Program-made: the position numbers and the translations under genes | Assembly: GCA_900103495.1 (NCBI GenBank) | Contig: FMWZ01000005.1 | Location: 186,001-250,000 of the forward strand | Origin: Lachnospiraceae bacterium G11 | Lineage (GTDB): Bacteria; Bacillota; Clostridia; Lachnospirales; Lachnospiraceae | Length of the DNA: 64,000 nt | Direction: 5' to 3' | Shown here: positions 9,701 to 16,101 of the stretch, piece after piece | How positions within the stretch are numbered: the stretch's first letter is position 1 | How the letters are laid out: every line of letters begins with the position of its first letter | Notes under the pieces: model-generated | Databases searched by the model: none | Seen by the model: the letters and a program-made list of their open reading frames with translations, nothing else | Told to the model about the DNA's origin: nothing

Positions 9701-10433
9701 AAACGAAACCGTAATGGCTATCGCAAATGCGGTGGATGCCAAGGACGTGCGTACCAGTCAGCATTCAAGCCGTGTGGCAGAGTATTCTGAACTTATTGCC
9801 AGAGAGATGGACTGCTTCAAATGGTGGAAGAAGGACAAGGAACTTGCGAATCTTAAGAAAGCGGCCCAGATGCACGATATCGGAAAGATTGCTATTCCGG
9901 ATGGAGTTCTTAACAAGGTGGGAAGACTGGACGATGATGAGTACGCAAAGATGAAATCCCACGTTATCAGCGGAGCTGAGATTCTTAAGGACTTCACATT
10001 GGTTGAGCATGTTTGGGATGGAACCAGATACCACCATGAGAGGTATGACGGAAAGGGATATCCTGACGGACTTAAGGGTGATGAGATACCCCTTTACGGA
10101 AGGATTATCAGCGTGGCGGATGCTTTTGATGCCATGACCTCCAACCGTGTATACCGTAATCACATGGATAATGACTATGTCATTAATGAAATAAAGCGAG
10201 GACGAGGCACCCAGTTTGATCCCGATGCGGTGGATGCATTCCTACGCCTGGTTGATAAGGGCGTAATCGACCTTGAGAAAATCTATGCCCAAAAGAGTCA
10301 GGAGATACATGGAATGGGAGCAGACCATGATAAGGAACTGGCCCGCCGTGTAGAAGAGGATAAGAAGATTCAGGAAGCACAGATGAAACAAAGCGAAGAA
10401 GATTCTTCTAAGGAGAAAGGAGCCGACGAATGA
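6780..10433 (+). CDS. Multidomain membrane receptor: S-component-like membrane domain, beta-propeller, Y_Y_Y, HD-GYP phosphodiesterase
   Basis: A 1217-aa chimera. Residues 1-180 form about six membrane helices resembling ECF-transporter S components or related small-ligand membrane domains. Residues 194-217 look like a second, internal signal/anchor helix ending in FKSKAAG. About 220-830 contain repeated propeller strands such as DGVLWIGTYAGLYRYN and EEGRMWIGTNDNGL (Reg_prop type). A Y_Y_Y-like sandwich (about 850-925) precedes a membrane helix (about 938-960). The C-terminal HD-GYP domain has HDIGK (His1032, Asp1033), YHHER (1084-1088) and GKGYPDGL (GYP 1093-1095), so c-di-GMP hydrolysis should be possible. 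A GGGAGG ribosome site and promoter precede it. The start of the next gene overlaps its stop by 4 bp. The ligand is unknown. Confidence 0.85.
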   Translation: MKTWKTRKIILFIAMCIFMNVGGKLLSVRLELPIWADSFGTALCAYVAGPVCGAIVGLAGNLAYSMVNSLSAAYSITSIALGIIVGMAAKRKWFDQFYGFMKAASLAVLTALVVSVPINFIFSKGYTGNKWGDGLIEYLLDKGWPVAISAILGQLAIEFADKVLTIATVYVVILIRQISKKRARNKTFMQGNTASSAIILALASLLVLSAPFKSKAAGLSESNDYNDYVQNVYSSNNGLPCGEANDIAQTNDGVLWIGTYAGLYRYNGKEFRWIDDYESVKNVNCLYVDEEGRMWIGTNDNGLSITIREEIVNVLDSTSGLPSNSVRSIIRGTDGFYYVGTTSSMQIIVMNNGLKAVNTLPEVNYADSITADENGHVAAIASDGRLFLMKGGNILSKLQLPDGSEIFNCCAFAPDGTLMVGTSTNEIYCYDISGEDFNQIKVMTCQEANNINSLNYLNDGTLFITSDSGISYLDEGGYHRINTNEFNNSIDNMLCDYQGNLWFTSSRLGLLRLSKSPFKDVYGAIGMERQVVNTIVSWKNSYYIGTDKGLDVVDKACRREIENSFTEALDGKRIRCMYVDADDHLWVCTYGNGLMEFAENGEVWNYNADNGSFGNRARIVTGLSDGTILAAGDSGISYIKNHKVERTIRNEDGLVNSMILTLTEQSDGTILAGTDGDGIAVLKNGEIADMITREDGLSSGVILRTIKDPKSDGVFIVTSNSLCFLEPDGSVSILDKFPYFNNYDIWVKDEDTLFVMSSAGIYVVERDDLVTGGEIAWELLDAKRGLGTSLTANSWNYYNGNGELFLPCDTGAYIIDVEKYNSDVRSYRMQLASVKLDGVVQPPLKTGEITVGQGVNRVELAPEILNYTIQEPYVGYFLEGYDTQWTIVHQNALNNIIYVNLPAGNYKFHLAIFDSAGDKVLEERKFDLVKEGEIYEQPGFIIYMLLLLSLFLIWFTWMIVQRQINRQQIKINMANETVMAIANAVDAKDVRTSQHSSRVAEYSELIAREMDCFKWWKKDKELANLKKAAQMHDIGKIAIPDGVLNKVGRLDDDEYAKMKSHVISGAEILKDFTLVEHVWDGTRYHHERYDGKGYPDGLKGDEIPLYGRIISVADAFDAMTSNRVYRNHMDNDYVINEIKRGRGTQFDPDAVDAFLRLVDKGVIDLEKIYAQKSQEIHGMGADHDKELARRVEEDKKIQEAQMKQSEEDSSKEKGADE

Positions 10434-11623
10434 AACGTGTTTATTTAGTTACAGCACTTACCAGTGTCGTGGTACTCGGCCTGCTTATTCTTTGCTTCAG
10501 ACTTCTGAATCTTACAGGCGGACGAGACAGTCTGACGGTTGGCTTTATCTATGATAACGATGAAAGTACGCCATACACCTACAATTTCTCCCTTGCCAAG
10601 GATGCCCTTGAAAAGAAATACGGAGAAAAGGTAGAGATTTTTACCGCAAGTAACGTACTTGATGATGAGATGGAGGAGCCCTTAAGGGATTTTGTGGACA
10701 AGGGCTGTGACATTATATTCTTTAACGGCTACAGTGAACTTGTGGTAAAACTTGCGGCGGAATACCCTGATGTGGAATTTTGCCAGACATCCTATATGGA
10801 TATGAGTGGACAGAACGTTCCTGAAAATTATCACACATTCAAAGGTGAGGCCTACCAGGGAAGATATGTAAGCGGCATAGCTGCCGGAATGAAGATAGAA
10901 GAGATGATAAAAGAGGGCCTTATCAGAGAAGATCAGGCTTTGGTGGGCTTTGTCGCCGCCTTCCCCACCTCTGAGGTTATCTCCGGATATACGGCATTTT
11001 TGCTAGGAGTAAGGTCCATTGTTCCCACTGCCACCATGCAGGTTTGCTACACGGGAACCTGGAGCAGCTACGCCCAGGAGAAGAGCGCCGCACAGAATCT
11101 TATAGATGCAGGATGCGTGGTTATTTCACAGCACACCGACACCATAGGCCCTGCTATTGCCTGTGAGAAAGCCATTGAAACAAAGCCCGTTTACTTTGTG
11201 GGCTATAACCAGAGTATGTCGGAGGTTGCCCCCGGAGCATCTCTTGTGACCTCCAGAGTTTGCTGGGAACCCTATGTGCTTGGCGCAGTTGATGCCCTTA
11301 TGTCGAACCGAAAGATTGAGAAGGTAGTTAGCGGCCGTATCCACGGCACAGATGTTTCTGCCGGCTTCGAAAAGGGCTGGGTCGAGATGGTTGACCTGAA
11401 TTTACAGGTTGCCGCCCCGGGAACCGAGGAAGCCATGAACAGCGCAATCGAGCATTTCAAGAAGGGCAACGGAGACTTTGTATTTAAGGGCGATTATACA
11501 GGCGCTGACCCCACCAATCCTTCAGATACCTGCAACCTTAGCACAGGCTATATCGAGAATGAAAAAACGTCATATCCTACATTCCACTATATCCTGTCGG
11601 ATATTATTACGGTGGTGCAGTAG
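10430..11623 (+). CDS. BMP/Med-family substrate-binding protein, membrane anchored
   Basis: A 397-aa protein of the basic membrane protein (BMP, PnrA-like) fold, whose known members bind nucleosides or related small ligands for ABC import. An N-terminal hydrophobic helix (about residues 5-27) is followed by the first Rossmann-like strand in VGFIYDNDESTPY. Family patterns FKGEAYQGRYVSGIAAG and WSSYAQEKSAAQNLIDAG are visible. No good lipobox is present (LILC has Leu before Cys), so it is probably held by an uncleaved helix. No ABC ATPase or permease is nearby. Instead its ATG overlaps the stop of the HD-GYP receptor. I infer that it presents a ligand to that receptor rather than serving import, but this is untested. 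Confidence 0.8.
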   Translation: MKRVYLVTALTSVVVLGLLILCFRLLNLTGGRDSLTVGFIYDNDESTPYTYNFSLAKDALEKKYGEKVEIFTASNVLDDEMEEPLRDFVDKGCDIIFFNGYSELVVKLAAEYPDVEFCQTSYMDMSGQNVPENYHTFKGEAYQGRYVSGIAAGMKIEEMIKEGLIREDQALVGFVAAFPTSEVISGYTAFLLGVRSIVPTATMQVCYTGTWSSYAQEKSAAQNLIDAGCVVISQHTDTIGPAIACEKAIETKPVYFVGYNQSMSEVAPGASLVTSRVCWEPYVLGAVDALMSNRKIEKVVSGRIHGTDVSAGFEKGWVEMVDLNLQVAAPGTEEAMNSAIEHFKKGNGDFVFKGDYTGADPTNPSDTCNLSTGYIENEKTSYPTFHYILSDIITVVQ

Positions 11624-11711
11624 TGAATTATTCTGCGTTTTTGGTTGACAAGAGTTCTTGTTCCATTTATACTCAGACATAACTTTTCATTGTTTCAGGA
11701 GAGGATATAAC

Positions 11712-11810
11712 ATGTCCAAGCGTAATCTCAACAATAATATGCTTAATTATAAGCCCGTGTATTATTACATTCAGGGGTCTGATTTTGCATACTTGATGAG
11801 GTCATGTTAG
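11712..11810 (+). CDS. Possible small ORF (32 aa) with strong ribosome binding site
   Basis: ATG at 11712 is preceded by AGGAGAGG (11698-11705) at good spacing and opens a 32-codon frame ending in TAG. The peptide (beginning MSKRNLNNNMLNY, later YYYIQG) is Asn/Tyr-rich and matches nothing I recognise. It lies in the 285-bp gap between the BMP-like gene and the kinase-GNAT gene, upstream of the hairpin at 11852-11887. CCCGTGT inside it (11754-11760) is complementary to ACACGGG (11824-11830). It could be a leader peptide or a small protein; translation is unproven. Confidence 0.3.
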   Translation: MSKRNLNNNMLNYKPVYYYIQGSDFAYLMRSC

Positions 11811-11851
11811 TGATTAATCCGTAACACGGGAAAGACATAGATGTATATTAT

Positions 11852-11887
11852 GGCCTTATCAAGCAGGATGTTTGATAAGGCCTTTTT
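11852..11887 (+). terminator. Rho-independent terminator before the kinase-GNAT gene
   Basis: GGCCTTATCAA (11852-11862) pairs with TTGATAAGGCC (11872-11882) around a 9-nt loop, followed by a T run from 11883. It ends only 22 bp before the next start codon, so it may act as a leader terminator for that gene as well as ending the upstream transcript. Confidence 0.8.
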
Positions 11888-11908
11888 GTATACAGGGAGG
11901 TAAGAGAG

Positions 11909-12964
11909 ATGAATCTGGTTTTACTTATCGGCAGTGGGGCTGTCGGGAAAATGACAGTCGGACAGGAACTGATGAAGATTACTGATTACAGGTTGTTTCA
12001 CAATCACATGATGATTGAACCGGTAATCGAAATCTTTGGAAGATTTAATCCGCCTGTGATAAACAGACTTCGTGAAGACATTTTTGATGAGTTTATGAAG
12101 ACGGAATATGCAGGCATGATATTCACCTATATGTGGGCTTTTGATATGCAGTCTGATTGGGACTACGTGAAAGGTGTAGCAGACAAGTTTGAAGCCACAG
12201 GTGGCACGGTTTACTATGTGGAACTTGTTGCAGATCAGGCTGTACGTATAGAGAGAAACAAGACTGAAAACCGTTTAAAGAATAAGGCTTCAAAGAGAGA
12301 TGTGACCCTGTCAACGGAGCGCATGATCAGGGAGGAGACCAAGTATCGCCTTGTAAGCAGGGAGGGAGAGCTCCCTTTCAAGAATTACATTAAGATTGAT
12401 AATACCCATTTGGAACCTCAGGAGGTGGCAAGAATGATTAAGGAGAGGTTTAATCTTGCAGATAAGAGTAAATCTGAACTTATGAGCAGAATAAAACTTG
12501 AAGAGGTCAGAGAGGATGAGTTACCTCAGTTACATCAAATGCAGATAAAGAGCTTTATGCCACTTTACGACAAGTACCACGATGATGGGTCACCTGCAAT
12601 TGAAACTTTGGAGCGTGTAAAGCTCCGAGCTGAAAGACCTAATAGAAAGTATTTCTTCATCGTAAAGGATGGAGCAAGGGTCGGAGCAATAAATCTTGGC
12701 CATAATGACCCTGAGGAAAAGAAGATATCTTTTATAAGTCCTTTGTTCATTCTTCCTGAATACCAGAACCAGGGAATAGGGTATGTGGCTATAATGAAAG
12801 CCTTTGAGATGTACCCTGAAGTAAAGTGCTGGAAACTGGACACCATAAAACAGGAAGCCGGAAATGTACATTTGTACAAGAAATGTGGGTTCGTTCAGGT
12901 TGGTGAAGAACACCCGGTTAATGAGAAGATGACTTTAATTGACTTTGAATATCGAGTAGAATAA
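11909..12964 (+). CDS. Fusion of P-loop small-molecule kinase and GNAT acetyltransferase
   Basis: A 351-aa two-domain protein. Residues 1-170 are a P-loop kinase-like domain with LLIGSGAVGKMTVGQEL; the residue after the Walker A lysine is Met15 in place of Ser/Thr, with Thr16 next to it. I know this form from a family of small AAA/shikimate-kinase-like proteins. Residues about 190-351 are a GNAT acetyltransferase with the acetyl-CoA loop in EYQNQGIGYVAI and a C-terminal YKKCGF element. Fusion suggests that one pathway uses both phosphorylation and acetylation, for example in modifying an aminoglycoside-like or metabolic substrate, but no substrate can be named. A second, single-domain GNAT gene follows 55 bp downstream. 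Confidence 0.75.
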   Translation: MNLVLLIGSGAVGKMTVGQELMKITDYRLFHNHMMIEPVIEIFGRFNPPVINRLREDIFDEFMKTEYAGMIFTYMWAFDMQSDWDYVKGVADKFEATGGTVYYVELVADQAVRIERNKTENRLKNKASKRDVTLSTERMIREETKYRLVSREGELPFKNYIKIDNTHLEPQEVARMIKERFNLADKSKSELMSRIKLEEVREDELPQLHQMQIKSFMPLYDKYHDDGSPAIETLERVKLRAERPNRKYFFIVKDGARVGAINLGHNDPEEKKISFISPLFILPEYQNQGIGYVAIMKAFEMYPEVKCWKLDTIKQEAGNVHLYKKCGFVQVGEEHPVNEKMTLIDFEYRVE

Positions 12965-13019
12965 ATGAGGAAGATGAAATAATGAGTGTGAAACTAATTA
13001 AGTGGAGAGGGGTATAACA

Positions 13020-13481
13020 ATGGGTTTTACAGTAAGAATCGCGGTGGCCGGAGATTATGAAGCCGTCGCAAAGATAATGTATCAGGTTCAGAAACTTCAT
13101 GTTGATTGGAGACCTGATATTTACCAGGATAATCCGTATTTCTTTGATGAAGATTACTATTCATTCCTTCTCGACAAAGGAAGCATGTATGTGGCCGAGA
13201 CAGAAGGCAAAGTTGTAGGAGTACTTGGAATTGACAGAAGGCACATAGAAAATCCTGCGCAAGTTACAAGAGACGTTATCTTTATTGACTCCATGGCGGT
13301 TGATGCGGAGTACAGAGGTAAGGGAATCGGTCATTTATTCTTCGATAAGGTCAAAGCTATTAAGGAGGAAGAAGGCCTTGATGGCATAGAGTTACAGGTA
13401 AATGCCAGGAACGCTGCCGCTCGCGAGATGTATAGAAAGTGCGGTTTTACCGAGAAATCAATTAATATGGAATTGCTGTAA
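13020..13481 (+). CDS. GNAT family N-acetyltransferase
   Basis: A 153-aa single-domain GNAT enzyme. The acetyl-CoA binding motif is MAVDAEYRGKGIGHLFF, and the usual C-terminal elements LQVNARNAAAREMYRKCGF follow. I chose ATG at 13020 because GGAGAGGGG lies about 8 nt before it; an in-frame GTG at 13002 sits inside that purine tract and has no site of its own. It lies 55 bp behind the kinase-GNAT fusion and may share its transcript. Members acetylate amino groups of proteins, antibiotics or small amines, and the substrate here is not evident. The operator-like palindrome at 13493-13517 begins 11 bp after the stop. Confidence 0.85.
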   Translation: MGFTVRIAVAGDYEAVAKIMYQVQKLHVDWRPDIYQDNPYFFDEDYYSFLLDKGSMYVAETEGKVVGVLGIDRRHIENPAQVTRDVIFIDSMAVDAEYRGKGIGHLFFDKVKAIKEEEGLDGIELQVNARNAAAREMYRKCGFTEKSINMELL

Positions 13482-13492
13482 AGAGTGAAGAG

Positions 13493-13517
13493 AAATGCTT
13501 ACAAATTGTAAGCATTT
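13493..13517. promoter_or_regulatory. Perfect 12-bp-arm palindrome, probable operator for the GH27 gene
   Basis: AAATGCTTACAA (13493-13504) and TTGTAAGCATTT (13506-13517) are exact reverse complements around a single A. With one central base it resembles a dimeric repressor or activator site more than an RNA hairpin, and no T tract follows. It ends 17 bp before the GH27 start and overlaps the position where a promoter or leader would be. The cognate regulator is not in the window. Confidence 0.55.
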
Positions 13518-13534
13518 GAAAGAGGTATAAACAC

Positions 13535-14797
13535 ATGAACAAATTAACACCCCCTATGGGTTGGAACAGCTGGGACTGCTATGGGGCAGCTGTAACTGAA
13601 GACATTGTAAGAGCCAATGCGGAGTATATGGCCAAGAATCTTAAGAAGTATGGTTGGGAGTACGTGGTTGTGGACATTCAGTGGAGCGCGCCAAATGCAA
13701 AGACCCACGAGTATGATCCCTTCACGGAACTTTGCATGGATGAGTATTCAAGGCTTATTCCTGCACCTGAAAGATTCCCCTCATCAGCAGGCGGAAAGGG
13801 CTTTGCACCTTTGGCAGAGTATGTACACTCTTTAGGACTTAAATTCGGAATCCATATTATGAGAGGAATTCCCAGGCAGGCAGTTCACAGAAACACAGCA
13901 ATTCTTGGAAGCAAGCATACTGCCCGTGAAATTGCCAAGACAGCAAGCATCTGTGCATGGAATACAGATATGTATGGTGTGAACCCTGAAAAAGAAGGGG
14001 CAAAGGAATATTACGAAAGCATCTTTAAACTTTACGCCGAGTGGGGTGTGGACTTTGTTAAATGCGATGATATAGCAAGAGAGCTTCCTCACGAGGAAAG
14101 CGAACTTATTATGCTAAGCAATGCTTTAAAGAGCTGCGGAAGAGAGATGATTCTTTCTCTTTCTCCCGGACCTGCTCTTCCTGAGAAGTCTGAGCTTTAT
14201 AAGCAGACCGCAAATATGTGGCGTATTACAGATGATTTCTGGGATGAGTGGGATCTTCTCTATGCCATGTTTGAAAGATGCGAGCGCTGGGCAGGACATT
14301 GTGGCGCAGGTCACTGGCCTGATGCGGACATGCTTCCCATCGGCGCTATTAAACAGGATTATTCTGCTGACAATTGGACAGCATTTACCTTTGACGAAGC
14401 CAAGACCATGATGACCCTTTGGAGCATCTTCAGATCTCCTCTCATGATTGGTGCCGAGATGACCAAGCTTGACGATGAAACCTTAAAGCTTCTCACCAAC
14501 GAAGATATCATCGGAATGAATAAGAAGGCCCGTCATTCTCACCAGATTTGGAGAAAAGAGATTAACGGCGTTGAGATGATTCTCTGGGTGGCTGTCTGCG
14601 ATGACGGTGGCTGGTACGTTGCAGTGTTTAACGCAGGCGAGAAGGAAAATGAAATTACACTCCCTCTCACCGACATTGAGATATATGATCCGGTATCCGG
14701 AAGAGACCTTTGGACAGGGGAAAAAGTCAGCAACACCCAGAAGCTTACAGTTAAACTTCCCGCCCACGGAGCAACTGCGTTTTGGCTTAATTCATAA
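13535..14797 (+). CDS. GH27-like alpha-galactosidase / related retaining glycosidase, cytosolic
   Basis: A 420-aa (beta/alpha)8 enzyme of the GH27/GH36 clan. The N terminus carries the family hallmark PPMGWNSWDCYG, then YVVVDIQWS. The catalytic nucleophile is expected in the DFVKCDDIA strand, with the acid/base in the ITDDFWDEWD region. A small C-terminal beta-sandwich with YVAVFNAGE follows. No signal peptide is seen, so it acts inside the cell on imported oligosaccharides. GH27 includes alpha-galactosidases, alpha-N-acetylgalactosaminidases and beta-L-arabinopyranosidases; its place in a plant-polymer degrader leaves both galactosides and arabinopyranosides open. A perfect palindrome lies 17 bp upstream, suggesting substrate-linked control. 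Confidence 0.8.
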   Translation: MNKLTPPMGWNSWDCYGAAVTEDIVRANAEYMAKNLKKYGWEYVVVDIQWSAPNAKTHEYDPFTELCMDEYSRLIPAPERFPSSAGGKGFAPLAEYVHSLGLKFGIHIMRGIPRQAVHRNTAILGSKHTAREIAKTASICAWNTDMYGVNPEKEGAKEYYESIFKLYAEWGVDFVKCDDIARELPHEESELIMLSNALKSCGREMILSLSPGPALPEKSELYKQTANMWRITDDFWDEWDLLYAMFERCERWAGHCGAGHWPDADMLPIGAIKQDYSADNWTAFTFDEAKTMMTLWSIFRSPLMIGAEMTKLDDETLKLLTNEDIIGMNKKARHSHQIWRKEINGVEMILWVAVCDDGGWYVAVFNAGEKENEITLPLTDIEIYDPVSGRDLWTGEKVSNTQKLTVKLPAHGATAFWLNS

Positions 14798-14831
14798 GCA
14801 TTTTCTGCGCATTTTAAAAGCAGGATTGTAC

Positions 14832-14860
14832 TTGACGATATATTTGACGCAATATACTAT
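14832..14860 (+). promoter_or_regulatory. Promoter of the iron alcohol dehydrogenase gene
   Basis: TTGACG (14832-14837) and TACTAT (14855-14860) are 17 bp apart, with the start codon 48 bp further on. This is the only well-formed promoter I see in the 110-bp gap after the GH27 gene. No Rex-like palindrome accompanies it. Confidence 0.65.
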
Positions 14861-14907
14861 AAAGGTACTTGGGTATTTAAATGAAACCACATAAGGAGGG
14901 GTCAAAT

Positions 14908-16086
14908 ATGTTTGATTTTAAGTATTACACACCGACAAAGGTTATTTTCGGCAAAGGTACAGAATCTAAGGTTGCCGAGCTTATAAAGGAGTTTGGCGGA
15001 AAGAAGGTTCTTATTCATTACGGCGGCGGAAGCGTAATAAGAAGCGGCCTTATGAAGAAGGTTACAGACACCCTGGATGAAGCCGGAATTTCCTACGTTT
15101 CTTTAGGCGGAGCAGTTCCAAATCCGAGACTTGGCCTTGTGCGTGAGGGCATTGAGCTTTGTAAGAAAGAGAACGTGGATTTCCTTCTGGCAGTTGGCGG
15201 CGGAAGCGCCATTGACTCTGCCAAAGCCGTTGGCTACGGCGTATTTAACGAAGGCGATGTATGGGATTTCTACGATTACAAGAGACAGGCCAAAGGCTGC
15301 CTTCCTCTTGGTGTAATCCTTACCATTGCCGCAACCGGAAGTGAAATGAGTGATTCCTCCGTTATTACAAAGGAAGAGGGCCTTGTTAAGAGAGGCTACA
15401 GTTCTGATTTCGGAAGAGCTAAATTCGCCATCATGAATCCCGAGCTTACAATGACATTGCCTGACTATCAGACAGCATGCGGCTGCACTGATATCATGAT
15501 GCATACAATGGAGCGTTATTTCTCAAACGGCGGACATATGGAGCTTACAGATTCCCTGGCAGAGGGACTCCTTCGTACCGTGAAAGAGAACGCTAAGATC
15601 CTTGTGAAGGATCCTAAGAATTACGACGCCAGGGCAGAAGTTATGTGGGCAGGAAGCCTTGCGCACAACGGTCTTACAGGCTGCGGAAGTGACGGCGGAG
15701 ACTGGATGACTCACAAGCTTGAACATGAGCTTGGCGGTTTATATGACGTGGCTCATGGCGCAGGTCTTGCTGCTATCTGGGGCAGCTGGGCAAGATATGT
15801 GTACAAGGATTGCCTCCCCAGATTCAAGAGATTTGCAATTAAGGTTATGGATGTTCCTGAAGTGGGAACTGACGAAGAAATCGCCCTTAAGGGTATAGAA
15901 GCGGTTGAAGATTTTTACCGCGAGATTAAGATGCCCACGAACTTAAGAGAACTGGGCGTTAATGCAACTGAGGAAGACATGGCTGTGATGGCTCACAAGT
16001 GTGCTGTTGGTGTTAACGGCGGCAAGGGCTCAGCCAAGTTCCTTAAGGAAGAGGATATGCTTGCCATATTTAAGGCAGCCAAATAG
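14908..16086 (+). CDS. Iron-containing alcohol dehydrogenase (butanol dehydrogenase-like)
   Basis: A 392-aa group III alcohol dehydrogenase of the BDH/YqhD type. It reduces aldehydes (for example butyraldehyde) to alcohols with NAD(P)H. The dinucleotide-binding loop is AVGGGSAIDSAKAVG. The metal region includes the Asp/His-containing GCTDIMMHTMERYF and the late HELGGLYDVAHGAGLA. I chose ATG at 14908 because AAGGAGGGG precedes it at good spacing; an in-frame ATG at 14881 lacks a site. A promoter at 14832-14860 serves it. A Gfo/Idh/MocA oxidoreductase follows after 15 bp. A link to fermentation is plausible in this butyrate former, though methylglyoxal or sugar-aldehyde detoxification is equally possible. 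Confidence 0.9.
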   Translation: MFDFKYYTPTKVIFGKGTESKVAELIKEFGGKKVLIHYGGGSVIRSGLMKKVTDTLDEAGISYVSLGGAVPNPRLGLVREGIELCKKENVDFLLAVGGGSAIDSAKAVGYGVFNEGDVWDFYDYKRQAKGCLPLGVILTIAATGSEMSDSSVITKEEGLVKRGYSSDFGRAKFAIMNPELTMTLPDYQTACGCTDIMMHTMERYFSNGGHMELTDSLAEGLLRTVKENAKILVKDPKNYDARAEVMWAGSLAHNGLTGCGSDGGDWMTHKLEHELGGLYDVAHGAGLAAIWGSWARYVYKDCLPRFKRFAIKVMDVPEVGTDEEIALKGIEAVEDFYREIKMPTNLRELGVNATEEDMAVMAHKCAVGVNGGKGSAKFLKEEDMLAIFKAAK

Positions 16087-16101
16087 TCCGGGAGGTGTTC
16101 T

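Noticed and set aside
13002-13019. GTG start for the GNAT gene
   Set aside because: GTG at 13002 overlaps the purine-rich ribosome site that serves ATG at 13020.
14797-14908. Rex operator before the iron alcohol dehydrogenase
   Set aside because: No TTGT-N-ACAA type palindrome is found; only a plain promoter is seen.
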